Assembly: GCA_022539475.1 (NCBI GenBank)
Contig: VCMS01000057.1
Location: 1-64,000, forward strand
From: Gracilaria domingensis
Lineage: Eukaryota; Rhodophyta; Florideophyceae; Gracilariales; Gracilariaceae
Direction: 5' to 3'
Length of the DNA: 64,000 bases
Each line of letters opens with the position of its first letter. Positions within the stretch are counted from its first letter, which is position 1. The position numbers were made by a program, and so were the translations under genes. Below the pieces are notes generated by a model. It searched no databases, was not told where the DNA came from, and worked only from the letters and a program-made list of their open reading frames with translations. Positions 47,901 to 58,540 of the stretch are shown piece by piece.

Positions 47901-48069
47901 TTTGATTAGACCTGCAATGCTTCTAGTAGATCCTTACTTCGTGGTCAAAAAGTATGGAATAATGCAACGCTTACCATCAATACAAGATACAAAGTGCTCA
48001 AGAGCAACAATGAGGTTTTTCGAAGTAAGCGGATTCCAGTTTACATCGCTACGTGAAAGCTTTCCATAG
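44971..48069 (+). pseudogene. Plavaka/Tnp2-like DDE transposase, near full length but broken
   Basis: It starts with a C2H2-like finger (FKCKVCIKFF...LNLNRHV...H). A stop at 45214 separates it from the next in-frame block. The catalytic core follows: LYIDGHILSNSGSQSA (Asp context), KWIEVGIAPTLQP, RLASHIAD then a stop at 46110 and CEVADCTPC. Then come a long helical segment, TKPHRIMYHIGDHLYDFG and GSTAENETLQKLTKQAYAATNKHL (a conserved C-terminal block of these transposases), and WCPAELRRFNIYAG...ERFGGLQALF at the C-terminus. The pieces are separated by stops and frameshifts at about 45.21, 45.46-45.8, 46.11, 46.91, 47.40 and 47.78 kb. It lies inside the Helitron gap, so it inserted after the Helitron. 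Confidence 0.7.
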
Positions 48070-48640
48070 TGCAGTTTTTTCTCTATTAGAAAAATACATC
48101 TTCTTGTAGCTGTGAGTTCTGGTAGTACTTGTTGTTGAATGTAACATCATTCTTTGCGATTCATGTTCCAGAAAGGGAATCCGTTAACGTTTGACGTATG
48201 TGGATTGAGTGTAAAAGTATTTTCCGTCGAAAAGCGCTATTCCGAGAACAAAAAATAATTTCATAGCGTTGCAGGAGATCATTCAAGGTTTTGGTAGAGA
48301 CAAATTGAGCATTTGTTTCTAGTGAATGGGTGACAATGAATCTGCGCAGGTTTGGGTTACGCAACGCTGCGGTAGACCCCCGATTCGTAGAAGCAGGTGC
48401 TAAAGAGGTTGGAGGAAAAGAGGCTGCAAATCAAGAGCTCGGCTTGGATTATTCGGGGCAAATAAATCGAGAAGATCCCGTATGATACGTGTACCGATCT
48501 TACCAGCCACAATTGAGCTTTGAGAGCTGCTCGGTTTAATACGATAGGCCGTAATGATAAGTTGACAATAACTGTGTATCACGGGCCATACATATCGCAA
48601 GTAACGAATTTTTGATTCTGTGGATCGCAACACAACTTCC
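48070..48640. other. Junction between inserted transposase and Helitron helicase
   Basis: Short minus-strand frames (48161-48364, 48400-48633) show no motif. The right end of the inserted DNA must lie here or in the preceding few hundred bases, but no terminal repeat or target duplication could be fixed. Confidence 0.35.
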
Positions 48641-48642
48641 CG

Positions 48643-50925
48643 ATGATCTTGTTCTCTTCATTTCGCACGAGAAAAGAACTGATAACCGGGTTTGAAAACT
48701 ATTGGGAAGCTTTCTACTACAGGAAAAGTAGGGGGTTTATTTCGGTGGCCTCGTGTAACAGTTTGGAGAACTTGCAAGAGTATTACAATTCTAAGCGGCA
48801 TGGTATATCTCAGAGAGAGTTGCAGAGAGAATTAATGCAGTTCTACCTTTGAGAAAATTCCGATGATGGGCAGCACGTAATTTCTGGCGAGGATATGGGA
48901 GATTCCAGCATAGACCAAGTCACGAAAGAGAGAACCACCGGAACTAAAGCTGTACTTGTTGCTTTGGATGGGATTCCCCTCAAAAGAACTCATTCACTTT
49001 TCATATAATGAACTCTGCAGCAACTGAAATAGCAGTGCTAACACCATTTCACAATACCATTGAAAACCAAAACCATAGCACTCGAGAATTATGGGAGACA
49101 AGTACGGAGAAAGTATTGAACGTTAATGAGCAAGTGGAAAGACTTTCGCAATTGAGAGCAGAAGTTCTTCAATTAAGCGCCGCCGTGGGAGCTAGACAAG
49201 AAGACGTACAAGGCGACTCGGATTCAGATACTAGTAGCTTTCATTGTCAGTACTATTTTGGGACTACCGTATGCATACTGGATAAAGAGCTTTAAAGAGC
49301 AAAGGTATTTGTTCAAGGAAGATCAGCGAGAATCAATGATGAGAAGAAAGTTTCGGACTGTGTGCACTTTCCTTCCGTATCTGAAATGATATCGAGCTCT
49401 ACAGTGAACAGGAACCAAGCTCATGCATTTTCCTTGGTTTCAAGTGAGCTGCTACTTCGGTTTCGTTACTCATACTCAACTGCAAAAGAGGAGGAGAAAG
49501 AGTTGCAGGCTTCCTTCATAATTATCTTGGAGGCGAGGAGGGAACCGGAAAATCGAGGGTCATCTCAGCTCTCCAAGACTTTGCGCATCGGTGGAATCGA
49601 GAGCATTGGGTTCAAACATGTGCCCCAACAGGAGTGGCCGCCTCCTTAATCAGTGGCAAAACGGTTCATTCGATTCTTAGTTTGTCGCCAGGGTGCAGTT
49701 ATAATCCGCGCAAGAAGCCTTCTGCGAAATCAAGAGAGGAAAATTCTGACACGCTTCTTCTTGTAGTCGATGAGGTTTCTATGCTAGACAGGAAAATGCG
49801 CGGTGCCCTAGATCTGTACCACAGAGGCTTGAAAGAAAATGAAAAACCATTTGGGGTATCATCTTTGTCTTTGCTGGTGATTTCTTCCAGATCCCTCTAG
49901 TTGCTAATGACGCAGTCTACATCGATTTGGATGGCACGAAGCGGGCTTCACTACTAGATAATCTTGAATTTGAACGTTGGCGAAACATTTTGCATATCCT
50001 CATTTTGACTGAATCGATGAGGCAGCAAAATGATCCAGAATATGCAGCCTGCTTACGGAGAATTCGTGTCGGTGAAGGACCTGAAAGAGATCGTCAAATG
50101 CCGAACACTGGAGTGTTGTTAAGCCCGACAAAAGCTGAATTTTCTATTGCAAAGGGACTTGCACATACACCGTTTGCTGTAAGAAGCAATAATCGGAGAA
50201 CTGCACTTAACTGGATGCAAATGGAGGAAAAGAGCAAAATAAATGGATTAACTTCTGTACTAAGCGTTTCAAGGGTAAACGATAAGCATGGAAGGATGAT
50301 GACCGAAGAAATCATTCGTTCTATATTTTGCTTGCACGATATGCAAACCGGGGGTCTACCACTGCTGCTGCCATCGACAAGGGGTTTGCCAGTTTCCATA
50401 ACTCATAACATTTGTGTTTTTCTGGGTGCTGCAAATGGTGCAACCGGAGTCCTTTATGGAGTAGAGTTTCCGCACGGCACAAAATTTTACAACTCATTTG
50501 TCTTTGGGACTAAGTGCAAAATTGCATCGAACCTACCAACTGTGGCTTATGTGAACATTGATCAACGGTCAAGAAGAATGCCGAAGCAATTTCGAAATGT
50601 TCCCAGTGAATACCCCGACATTACGTTTCCGGTCTTTATACCAAAACAGGAAGACGTGCACCTTAAATTGGAATGCTTGACAAAGTTAAAGGCAACTGTA
50701 GAACAGTTGCCATTTGTCCCAGGTTACGTGTGCACGAGATACAAAATTCAAGAGCAAACAGCGCGTGGAGTGGTGGCGTTTCCTTCTATTCGTGGGAGTC
50801 GGGTTATGCCTTCTCGGGCAGCTTTATACGTAGTTTTATCTCGCGTTCGGAGACTGAAAGACTTGTTTCTAACAGAAGAGATACGGCAAGAAACTTTTAA
50901 TTACTTAGAGCTTCCAAATTGCTAA
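48643..50925 (+). pseudogene. Helitron PIF1-type helicase domain, frameshifted
   Basis: The conserved helicase motifs appear in order. There is a pre-helicase helical segment (LQEYYNSKRHGISQRELQREL, 48.78 kb); NQAHAFSLVSSELL; motif I GGEEGTGKS (49529-49555); and CAPTGVAASL (Ia). Motif II is VVDEVSML, and motif III is FAGDFFQIPL. LTESMRQQNDPEY and NICVFLGAANGATGVLYGVEF follow, then a motif V-like RYKIQEQTARG and motif VI YVVLSRVRRLKDLFL. Motif I to II is in frame 2; motif III and the 332-codon 3' part (49927-50925) are in frame 1, so a frameshift lies near 49.85 kb. Another separates the upstream helix (frame 3). Catalytic residues of the motifs look intact even though the frame is not. The stop at 50923 is probably the original end. 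Confidence 0.8.
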
Positions 50926-52050
50926 TAGAAGAGCAAACAAGACTGCAGCTCTTCAGCAGATTAAGTGATCTTCGTCGCTCTTAAGATTTCTTTTGAAACG
51001 CATATGTTTCCACGCCACTTACAATTGTAAGGATCGAATCTATGTATGTATTCACAGGCCAGTATACCTTATTCTTCGGCTATACCATAGTAGAAGTTCT
51101 ATGCTTGACACTGGCAAAAACGTTTCAGACATACTAAAAATGTTTGAACCTTATTTAAGAATAAAACAGAAACCACCCTTGGTGAAAACTTTAAATTTGT
51201 TATAAACTGAATAAAAATTTTATTCTGACAGTATAAAGCAGAGTTCACTCTTGACACAAGAGTAAAATAGTTTTGAGGCAAATTGGAGTCTGAAAGAGTC
51301 TTGAAGTATTCAATATCGTTATACGTGTCTCTTTGGGGTCAGTCATCAAACTAGAGGGAGTCGGGCTGTATTCAGATAAACTTGTAACGCTTTAAAAAAG
51401 AGGAAACAAATGTTTTCAGCCCCATACGTCTGCACTGAATAACTAAAAGCAGTTTTGTACTGGTATTTTAAGTTATAAGTTTTGTTTATTTTGAAAAATA
51501 TAATTATAGGCAATGAAGAAAGGAAATTGTCATATATGAGCTTTCAATTCGTGTTTTTTCGTAAAACGTTTAGATAAAAGTTTTTCTTTGTTCTTTTTAC
51601 TAATTTCTTTTATGTTCTGGGTATAGCTTACCTGGGCTAGCTATAATTCGGACCAAAAGGGTATCATGCTTTTTGTCAAGGTATTCTTTTAATGTCTGAG
51701 TAATTAATAAAGGACGTTTACCAATCAAAGAGCTGGTGCTGGTTTTAGAAATTTTTCATAATGTGGCAAACTCATTGGAAACCGCGAAAATATGTTTTCT
51801 TGTTGGAGAGATTTGGCTTACAAATTTTTTTCGCTGGAAGACTGGTAACATATTGATTCAGTTCGTCAAATGTCTACCTGCTCAGCAAGAAGAAAAATCC
51901 TTGATTGATTTACATTTTCGAAAAATTTCGATTTGGCGAGTTTATCGTTATCTCACTAATCTACTCGTTTCATTTTTATCTCTGATAAACCCTTAACAAT
52001 GGTAGTAAATGAAGATGTAATCGTCTAGAGAGCCCCGACGAAGTCGTTCG
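50926..52050. other. AT-rich stretch after the Helitron
   Basis: Low GC, with no supported gene. The hydrophobic 86-codon frame at 51736-51996 reflects T-rich composition. The layout mirrors the 31.64-32.79 kb island: AT-rich DNA followed by the palindromic repeat. Confidence 0.5.
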
Positions 52051-52059
52051 AATCTCGAA

Positions 52060-52172
52060 TCAGGGGTTGTGCATGGACCGCGGTCAGCCAGGATCATAGC
52101 CGAGATCACGACCACGATCTTGGCTATGAACGCCGGTGACCGCTGTCCAGTCCACAGTCTGAACACTGCGCA
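52060..52172. repeat. Second copy of the palindromic repeat
   Basis: It shares CATAGCCGAGATCA, CGATCT..GCTATGAAC and CCGGTGACCGC with the 32791-32912 element and has the same dyad arrangement. The centre is less perfect (AGATCACGACCACGATCT). Divergence from the first copy is moderate. Confidence 0.75.
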
Positions 52173-52489
52173 TCTTCCGGTAAGGCCACAGTAGATATTG
52201 GTGGAAAAGAAGTAGATAGGGTAAAAAGAATAAGGCTCAGTAAATCTACGCAGGTCACATTAAACAATTAAATATCGTAAGGTGATAAGTTTTGCACAAA
52301 GATAGAAAATGCGGCTTTGGTTAGATGGCAACCAAACACTGAGACACACGACAGCCAAAAAAGTTTCATCGACAAAATATTGGAGCAATATGGTGACAAA
52401 TCTATTCTTGATAGTTGTCATCTTAAACTTGTTCCCACTATTCAAATATATTTCAGTGAGACGTTCCGTACCACGCACATTCGTTTGCC

Positions 52490-53000
52490 AGCGCGGCTAT
52501 CCCGCACAGCACGGGGTGGCGTGGGTCGCCGGCGGCAGGGGCGCTTGTCCGCGGCGGCGCGGAGTAGCGGGGGGGGAGGCGGTTGCTCTGGGGGCGCGCG
52601 CGCGGCAGAAAGCGTTTATTTTGAGGGCGCGGGAGCGAGCGCGGGCGCGGGCGTGGGAGCGGACCCCGACTTCGGAAGCGGGGCGGCGGCGACGGCCGAA
52701 GCGGCGGCGGTGGCGGAAGCGGCGGCGGCGGAAGCAGCGGCGGCGGCGGCAGCGGCGGCAGCGGCAGCGGCAGCTACGGAGGTGGCGGTGGGGGTAGCAG
52801 AGACGGGCGAGACGGCGGTGGCGGCAATAGACGCGGAGGAGGTGACGGCGATGGAGGCGGAGGTGACGGCGGAGGCCAGTGGCGCCATATCTGCGGGACG
52901 GCGCGGCGCGCGTGGAAAGTGGCCGCGCAGTGCGGCGCGGCGCTCGTGAAAAATTGCGACGTGGTGCGGCGCAGCAGCACCGCAGCGGCAGCAGCAGCCA
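52490..53000 (+). repeat. Very GC-rich GGC-repeat tract with open Gly/Ala frames
   Basis: The base composition jumps to strongly GC-rich, with runs of GGC/GCG triplets at 52.68-52.79 kb. All frames stay open on both strands. In frame 2 from 52622 the plus strand reads Gly/Ser/Arg-rich sequence (SGSYGGGGGGSRDGRDGGGG) to a stop near 53.0 kb, like an RGG tail, but without an ATG. Other frames give poly-Ala. Whether any frame is translated is not decidable from sequence, so no CDS is called. Confidence 0.5.
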
Positions 53001-53310
53001 ATTAAACGGCCGAGGCGCGGCGCACAACGGCCCGTAACAAACGGCACGCCCCTGCCACAGAGCGTGAAGGCGTCACTTGCAAGCGTGACGAAGCCTCGTA
53101 GGACAAGCTCACCACCACGACGCGCTCATGGCTGCTAAACGCAGCGCTCGATCAGGGTGATACATACGGCGCTGTTTCGTACCTTGGGCAGTAGCATAGC
53201 CTTGCATTGTTCTCTACATCCCTTTGCTCTCCAAAAAGACGGATAAACTCACCTTCACGGTACAGCAATTCACGAGATCAAACTGAAGAGTTTGAATCGC
53301 GCATGCAAAG

Positions 53311-53451
53311 ATGAACCTTCTACTGCTCTTCCTTTCCTCCCTCATTGCATCCCTCACTCATCTCGAGGACGGTTTGAAAATGGAAAAATATTTTGCACTC
53401 CCTGAGATAACACCCAACAGAGCTCGCTTCCATGTTCAGTCGACCCACTGA
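53311..53451 (+). CDS. Small ORF with signal-peptide-like start
   Basis: There are 46 codons starting MNLLLLFLSSLIASLTHL, a hydrophobic N-terminus with a plausible cleavage region, then a short polar tail. It has no homologue that I recognise. It may be a first exon or chance. Confidence 0.2.
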   Translation: MNLLLLFLSSLIASLTHLEDGLKMEKYFALPEITPNRARFHVQSTH

Positions 53452-54066
53452 GAACACTCTGGCTACGCCAAAGAAGTGCAAACCTCATTTTGCAGTTAAT
53501 ACTTTCCTATCGCGTATTCTTTCTGCCCCAAGACGTACAACATCTCTGAGACGTGTGTGAAGCTGTGGCCAAAGTCAATTGAGACGAAATAGTAGCTCCC
53601 TAAAATAGCATTAACCCTCACTCTTCTTCTTCGCTTGAAATCTCTGTCGCAAGATCTTTCGCGACAGATTTCCAGAAGTTTATGACCTAACCATCAGCCT
53701 AGTGAGCTTTCTTTGACGCGCAGATTTCCTCCGACGTAGAATCCGGTTGTATCACTAGCCAGAAGCAATCTGCTGTGCCCCATCGCGCCACTGATCGATA
53801 TCATTCATGGAAGCACTACTCTTCTTTGGTCCGGATTGATGTGCTGTATTTGTTCGGAGCTTCCACCATTCCTGTCGTAAAGTGGTACCCTCTCTTCCAG
53901 ACGCACTCTCTCAATCCCGCCAAGCCGAATGGTCAGACCATGTCTTCTTCCCCATCCGTGCTCCCCAGTCCGACAGCGTTTCCGACAGCGATGACAAATC
54001 TTTCGATCCTTGACTCCACTCATCCCCGCCATTCAGAGACTGCATCCAACGATCATTTGCGTTGCG
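53452..54066. other. Unassigned spacer
   Basis: A Ser/Pro/His-rich plus frame (53775-54086) and its antisense partner are both open. Neither has a motif. Confidence 0.3.
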
Positions 54067-54522
54067 CTACGAGTGCCGAACATTAGGTAGCGATTCCGCG
54101 TCACCAGAACTCGACCAATCTCTACTTGAGCTTTCATATCCCACCGTGCTTGATGGACTTGAAGCGTAGAGTTCTTGGGCAATATAGCGCCTCATATCTA
54201 CTTCTTTCTTTTGATCTCGTTCGTGTGGCTCTTGATTCGAGGTCTCCCAGGAGAAATTTCCGCTCCTCCGGCTCTCCCACGAAGCACTCTCCCCGATCTG
54301 ATCCACGCCCAAGGTGGCACCAGTGGAAAGTTCACGTGCGCTGGAACGCCACATGTTCACCTTCTTTTTCGGGTCTCTCTCTGGTACTTTTTCATTTGCA
54401 CTTTCCCAAGATGCACTTCTGCTCCGCCAGCTGTCCCAAGAGGCGGTCTCGTTGCCATCTTGTCTGTCCGTGGCAGCAACCCTTTTGATCTCGGGATCAC
54501 TATCGGTACGCTCTACAGTCAC
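54067..54522 (-). CDS. Hypothetical polar protein with two ~55-residue internal repeats
   Basis: Of 151 residues, two consecutive units align. The first is ASWDSWRSRSASWESANEKV, then ERDPKKKVNM and SARELST. The second is ASWESRRSGNFSWETSNQE, then ERDQKKEVDM and AQELYAS. The Trp-Ser-rich and Lys/Glu-rich halves are kept in both while the DNA has diverged. This suggests past selection on the protein in this frame and makes the two plus-strand ORFs over it shadows. A Ser-rich tail ends the protein. No family is recognised. Sequence upstream on the minus strand shows no clear start exon. Confidence 0.4.
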   Translation of the reverse strand: MTVERTDSDPEIKRVAATDRQDGNETASWDSWRSRSASWESANEKVPERDPKKKVNMWRSSARELSTGATLGVDQIGESASWESRRSGNFSWETSNQEPHERDQKKEVDMRRYIAQELYASSPSSTVGYESSSRDWSSSGDAESLPNVRHS

Positions 54523-55329
54523 ATTGGTATCAGAGGTGGAGTCCTCGGTGCTTCTCTGTTCATTGGCGCCGATAATGTCGTCTTCAGCCGGAGTTACACG
54601 ACTTTTGAAAACTTATCTCTTCCTCTCAATGTCACGTACGTCATTCGTAAAACAAAGCAAATGCACTGAACAGTAACTTTATCTGTCAAAAGATTCTAAA
54701 AATTTTATGATAGGTCCGTGAATACTGTTACACGTGAAATACTGTCAATTTCATTCAGTATAAGAGAAGCATGCAAAGTAATTTATGTAGTCAGTCACAG
54801 TCAGACCTTGGCTCATACTTCACTCTGAGTACCAAGACATATACTTTTAACAGCTGTAAAGCTCGTTTTTAGAGACAAATGCGCCTTCAAACTTCTTTCT
54901 CTCCAACAAGGACCCATTATTGCAGTCAATACAACAAACGTCTCCGCGTCCGACTGACCTTTACCTTCCCTTTCACCCAAAAAGGAAGAAAACTGCGTCG
55001 TCAATCATCAACGTTGGTCTAGCGCTTTAATCTAATTTCGACATCCCGCCAGTTCAAACATTTGTATTTTGGGACCTCCAGGTTTGCTATCAATGATTAC
55101 TTGATCTCCCGATCCGTGACAAACACCGCGAATTTTACATGTCTCAAAACCGTTGCCCTCTGCTTTCTATTTCGTCTTTTTTAAACGTTTTCCCACCACG
55201 GCAACCCATCACTTTGATACGCAACGTATAAAGCATGTTATCGATCACAGAGAGCTTCAGCGCCTTAAATCGTTCTTGTCTATAGAACGATACTTCGGAG
55301 TTCTTTAAATATCGTATGTGCTCGCATAG
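54523..55329. other. Unassigned spacer
   Basis: No gene or repeat is recognised. Confidence 0.35.
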
Positions 55330-55608
55330 ATGGAGTTGGAAATGGCGGAACGAAGATATGAAGACTTTAAACGCTATCCAGAAGACCGCAAGTACCTTAA
55401 AATGTTTTGCAACTTCATGGATTTGGATGTAGTAATGGAAGATTTCGACCGTATTTACGAGAAATTTGTGGATGGAGTAAAGGAGCTACGTCACGGAAAA
55501 GCCGATTTGACCAGTCCGGACAAATGCAATGGCGAACTCAAGAACGAATTCATTGCTGATCCTTCACCAACCCAGAGCAAAAGGAAGAGGGTCCGGCTCT
55601 GTAGCTAG
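55330..55608 (+). CDS. Hypothetical charged 92-residue ORF
   Basis: It is helical-looking and rich in Asp, Glu, Lys and Arg (YEDFKRYPEDRKYLKMFCNF), with a basic C-terminus (KRKRVRL) that could act as a nuclear localisation signal. It lies 0.6 kb before the XPB relic, on the same strand. There is no family match that I can name. Confidence 0.3.
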   Translation: MELEMAERRYEDFKRYPEDRKYLKMFCNFMDLDVVMEDFDRIYEKFVDGVKELRHGKADLTSPDKCNGELKNEFIADPSPTQSKRKRVRLCS

Positions 55609-56239
55609 AACGTTTGAGTATCTGTTCTGCTACTTTATTTGTCTCGTCGTAAATTGATTTCTCCCTCCAGTTCTGAGTTGCTTGCCACACTCATAAAGAG
55701 CAGATCAAACTGCACACTTGACCATGCTCAGATCACTTCTTTCCAGTTATTTAGATTCGAAGTTGGCGCCAAACAAACCGCATTTGCGGCTCTCGGGACA
55801 TGGGAGTTTGTTCGCGCTGCACTTTTCGGTATAATCTAGAAAAGTTTCGATCTTTCTAGCTGTATCGTGTGCATCGCTTTGTGCGAACCATGATAAGCGG
55901 CATTTCACAACAACCACCATCTGCGGTCAACTTTTTCTGCGTCCTCTACGGCCGCTCGCCTTAGTAGCCTGCTCTCAAGGTCCTACTATTGTTAGAGAGC
56001 CTTTTTGTTCATGTTCATGCTCAAATGTTCTTAGAGAGGAAACCCCAGGCTTTCTCTACTACCTTTTTGCGTATTGGATACACTGCGTATCGCTCCGAGA
56101 TCTCTGATGTCTGAAACCTCTTGCCTCCAGTTTCTTCCGTGGACACGCGGAAGAGACGACGCCAAGACTCATTGATAGATGTAGACAGCTAAGATGTCAT
56201 AGAAGTTGAAACCCTCTCAATTGATTCGAGTTTTGCTTT
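55609..56239. other. Unassigned spacer before the XPB relic
   Basis: Only a 66-codon frame without motif (55639-55839) is present. Confidence 0.35.
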
Positions 56240-58540
56240 TAGGCGCGATGAAGCCCGTCGACTGAAAAAAGAACGCAAGGAGCGCGAGAAGAAGAAGAAG
56301 CGAAAGAAGAAGTGGCATAAAAGGGATTATGAACATTCCCATTCTGGTACTGATTAAAACCCCAACAAAGAAGAACAACGTCATGAAGAATATCACGACG
56401 AGGACCTTCCGATGCTCCCACGTGCTGCCTGCAACGCAACCTTCATCACTGAAGAAGAAAATGATGATGATACACAGATCAAGGATTTGCAATTGCGTCC
56501 CGACCATGCCTCTAGACCTGTGTATATGTCTGGAGACAAGCGAGTGTTCCTTGAAACATTTCTCTCCCATCTAGAAGCAGGCGTATGACTTCTTCGGGGC
56601 CAAAGCAGAACCTGTCTCTCGTCCGGAGCAGCTCCACGAGTATCGTGTTACAGACTACGCTCTGTATGCTGCAGTTTCGGTGGGACTGGACAGCGAGAGC
56701 ATAATCAAGGCTCTCGGAAAACTTTGCAAAAAACTTCGCTTCCAAAGGAGATCGCTAAGTTCATTCGAGATTGCACAAAAAGCTTATGGCAAAGCGAAAC
56801 TGGTGCTAAAGAAGGGAGATTATTTTGTGCAAACTATGGAAGAGAATGTTATGCGCATCTGGCTTTCCCATCGCAAAATTGCTTTCGCTGAAGTCCCTAG
56901 AAGTGAATCAGATGAAGCCAAAGAAATGGAGACTGAACAAAACGATCTATTCATGGCGGGCAGAGAAGAGGCTGTGAGTGACGCGAAGACATTGCAAGCA
57001 CTTGCGAAGGCCTTGAAGGAAGAAGAAGAAGAGGAAGTGGTTGCTTTTGCGGATGAGAAAAAGGAGATATCTTTTGAATTTGAAGTTCCGGGTGAGAAAG
57101 TAGAGCATGTGAAGAGGCAAGCATTTGCTTTAGAATACCCTCTTATAGAGGAGTATGACTTTCGCAATGACACAGCAAATCAAAACATCGATCTAGATTT
57201 GAAACCAATTGCTAAGATTCTTCCATACCAGGAAAAGAGTTTGCAGAAGATGTTTAAAATTAAACGAGCACGATGAGGAGTAATCGTGCTCCCGTGTGGC
57301 GCTCGTAAGAGTCTGGTCGGTGTGACTGCAGCATTTACAGTAAAGAAACCGACTTTAGGTCTTTGCACAAGTACAGTTTCTGTTGAACAATGGCGATATC
57401 AATTTGAAACTTGGAGTACCATGCCTCGAGAACAAATTGGCCGGTTTGTGACATCAAATGGAGGTCATTGGAAGAGCTCTTATGAGAGAGTCACGCTTAC
57501 AACATAATCCATGATTTCTCATAGCGGACGCCGAGCGGCAGAATCTGAGAGGATGCTGAATGAACTGAAGAATAAGGAACGGGTTTATTACTTTTGGATA
57601 AGGTGCATGTCATTCCGGCCATTGTGTGAATGACAAGATTTGAGAAATCAAAATCCTTATCGACCGTAAACTATATGAAGCAAACTGGCTTGATCTTCAA
57701 AGAGACCATTATCTGGCAACGGTTCAGTGTGCAGACTTATGGTTTCCGATGGCCAGGGAGTTCTAAAGAGAGTAGTTTGCTTCTCTTCTCACTCGCTGCA
57801 AGCTTTTGTACGCCATGAACCCCAACAAGTTCGGTATGTGTCAGTATCTCGTCAACTTTCATGAGCAGGGAGGTGATAAGATTATTATCTTTGCGGACAA
57901 TTTATACGCCCTTAAGATGTATGCGAATAGACTGGCACGACCTTACATCTTTAGTCCTACAAGTCAAACCGAAAGACTGAGGATTTTGCGGAACTTCCAA
58001 CATAATCCTGTTTTGAATACCATCTTGCTTTCTAAAGTTGGTGATACTTCAATTGATATTTCAGAGGCGAATGTTCTCATTCAGGTTGGCTCGCAATACC
58101 GTTCACGGCGACAAGAAGCTCAGCGGCTTGGAAGAATCTTGCGTTCGAAACCGAGAGCAGGACAGAATTTCAACGCCTTTTTCTACTCTCTGGTGTCCAC
58201 TGATACACAGGAAATGTTCTACTCGTCAAAACGACAGCAGTTTCTCATTGATCAGGGTTATGACTTTAAGGTTACTACCCATATGGAAGGTATGGAAAAG
58301 GCAAAGCTAGATTTTGAATCAATGCAAGAGCAGCTGGAACTGCCCGCGAAGGTACTTGCGGCTGATGCAACGGAAGCCACTGAACATCTTGACGTTGATG
58401 AAGAAATGAGAGCTCAAGCTGCCAATGGCCCGGATGGAGGTTATGGTAAAAAGGTACACAGGCGTCCAAATTCGATGGGTGCCCTTACTGGAGCTCGTGG
58501 CACGCGTTACAGCCGGTTTGACAAACGAAATGATAATTGA
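56240..58540 (+). pseudogene. XPB/ERCC3 (TFIIH 3'-5' DNA helicase) pseudogene
   Basis: XPB is the TFIIH translocase for promoter opening and nucleotide-excision repair. In order this reads: a Lys-rich N-terminus; LRPDHASRPVYM; EYRVTDYALYAAVSVGL; YGKAKLVLKKGDYFV; an acidic linker; YPLIEEYDFRNDTANQNIDLDLKP and PYQEKSLQKMF. Then come [16 protein letters not shown] (Walker A, usual Gly replaced by Arg), [14 protein letters not shown] (for DEVH, near 57.6 kb), [27 protein letters not shown] and [13 protein letters not shown]. Stops are at 57274, 57505, 57764 and 57773. Frameshifts are near 56.57, 56.73-56.78 (compensated) and 57.58 kb. About 25 codons with the TAT motif are missing near 57.62 kb. 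The 3' 244 codons are intact. The copy cannot encode an active helicase. Confidence 0.9.

Larger units (their letters stand above)
37794..50925 (+). mobile_element. Helitron (RepHel), interrupted by nested insertions
   Basis: Coding blocks of one Helitron protein appear in the canonical order on the plus strand: a short basic leader ORF (37794-37934), a DUF6570-like region (38.24-38.94 kb), the RFPYGRGHPG block (about 39.27 kb), the Rep domain (39.5-41.45 kb) and a PIF1-type helicase (48.64-50.93 kb). The 41.5-48.6 kb interval between Rep and helicase is foreign: a minus-strand gene relic, an R repeat and a Plavaka-like transposase. Frameshifts and stops occur throughout, so the element is non-autonomous now. 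The 3' CTRR hairpin end was not located with confidence. Outer coordinates are those of the coding remains only. Confidence 0.75.

Noticed and set aside
52035-52075. GTTCGAATC near 52.05 kb, resembling a tRNA T-loop
   Set aside because: The flanking bases do not form a T-stem, and no acceptor, D or anticodon arm can be drawn at the right distances.
25870-57775. Alternative genetic code (stops read as Trp or Tyr)
   Set aside because: TAG stands for expected Trp in one gene and expected Tyr in another, and frameshifts, deletions and lost catalytic residues accompany the stops. Ordinary pseudogene decay explains this better.
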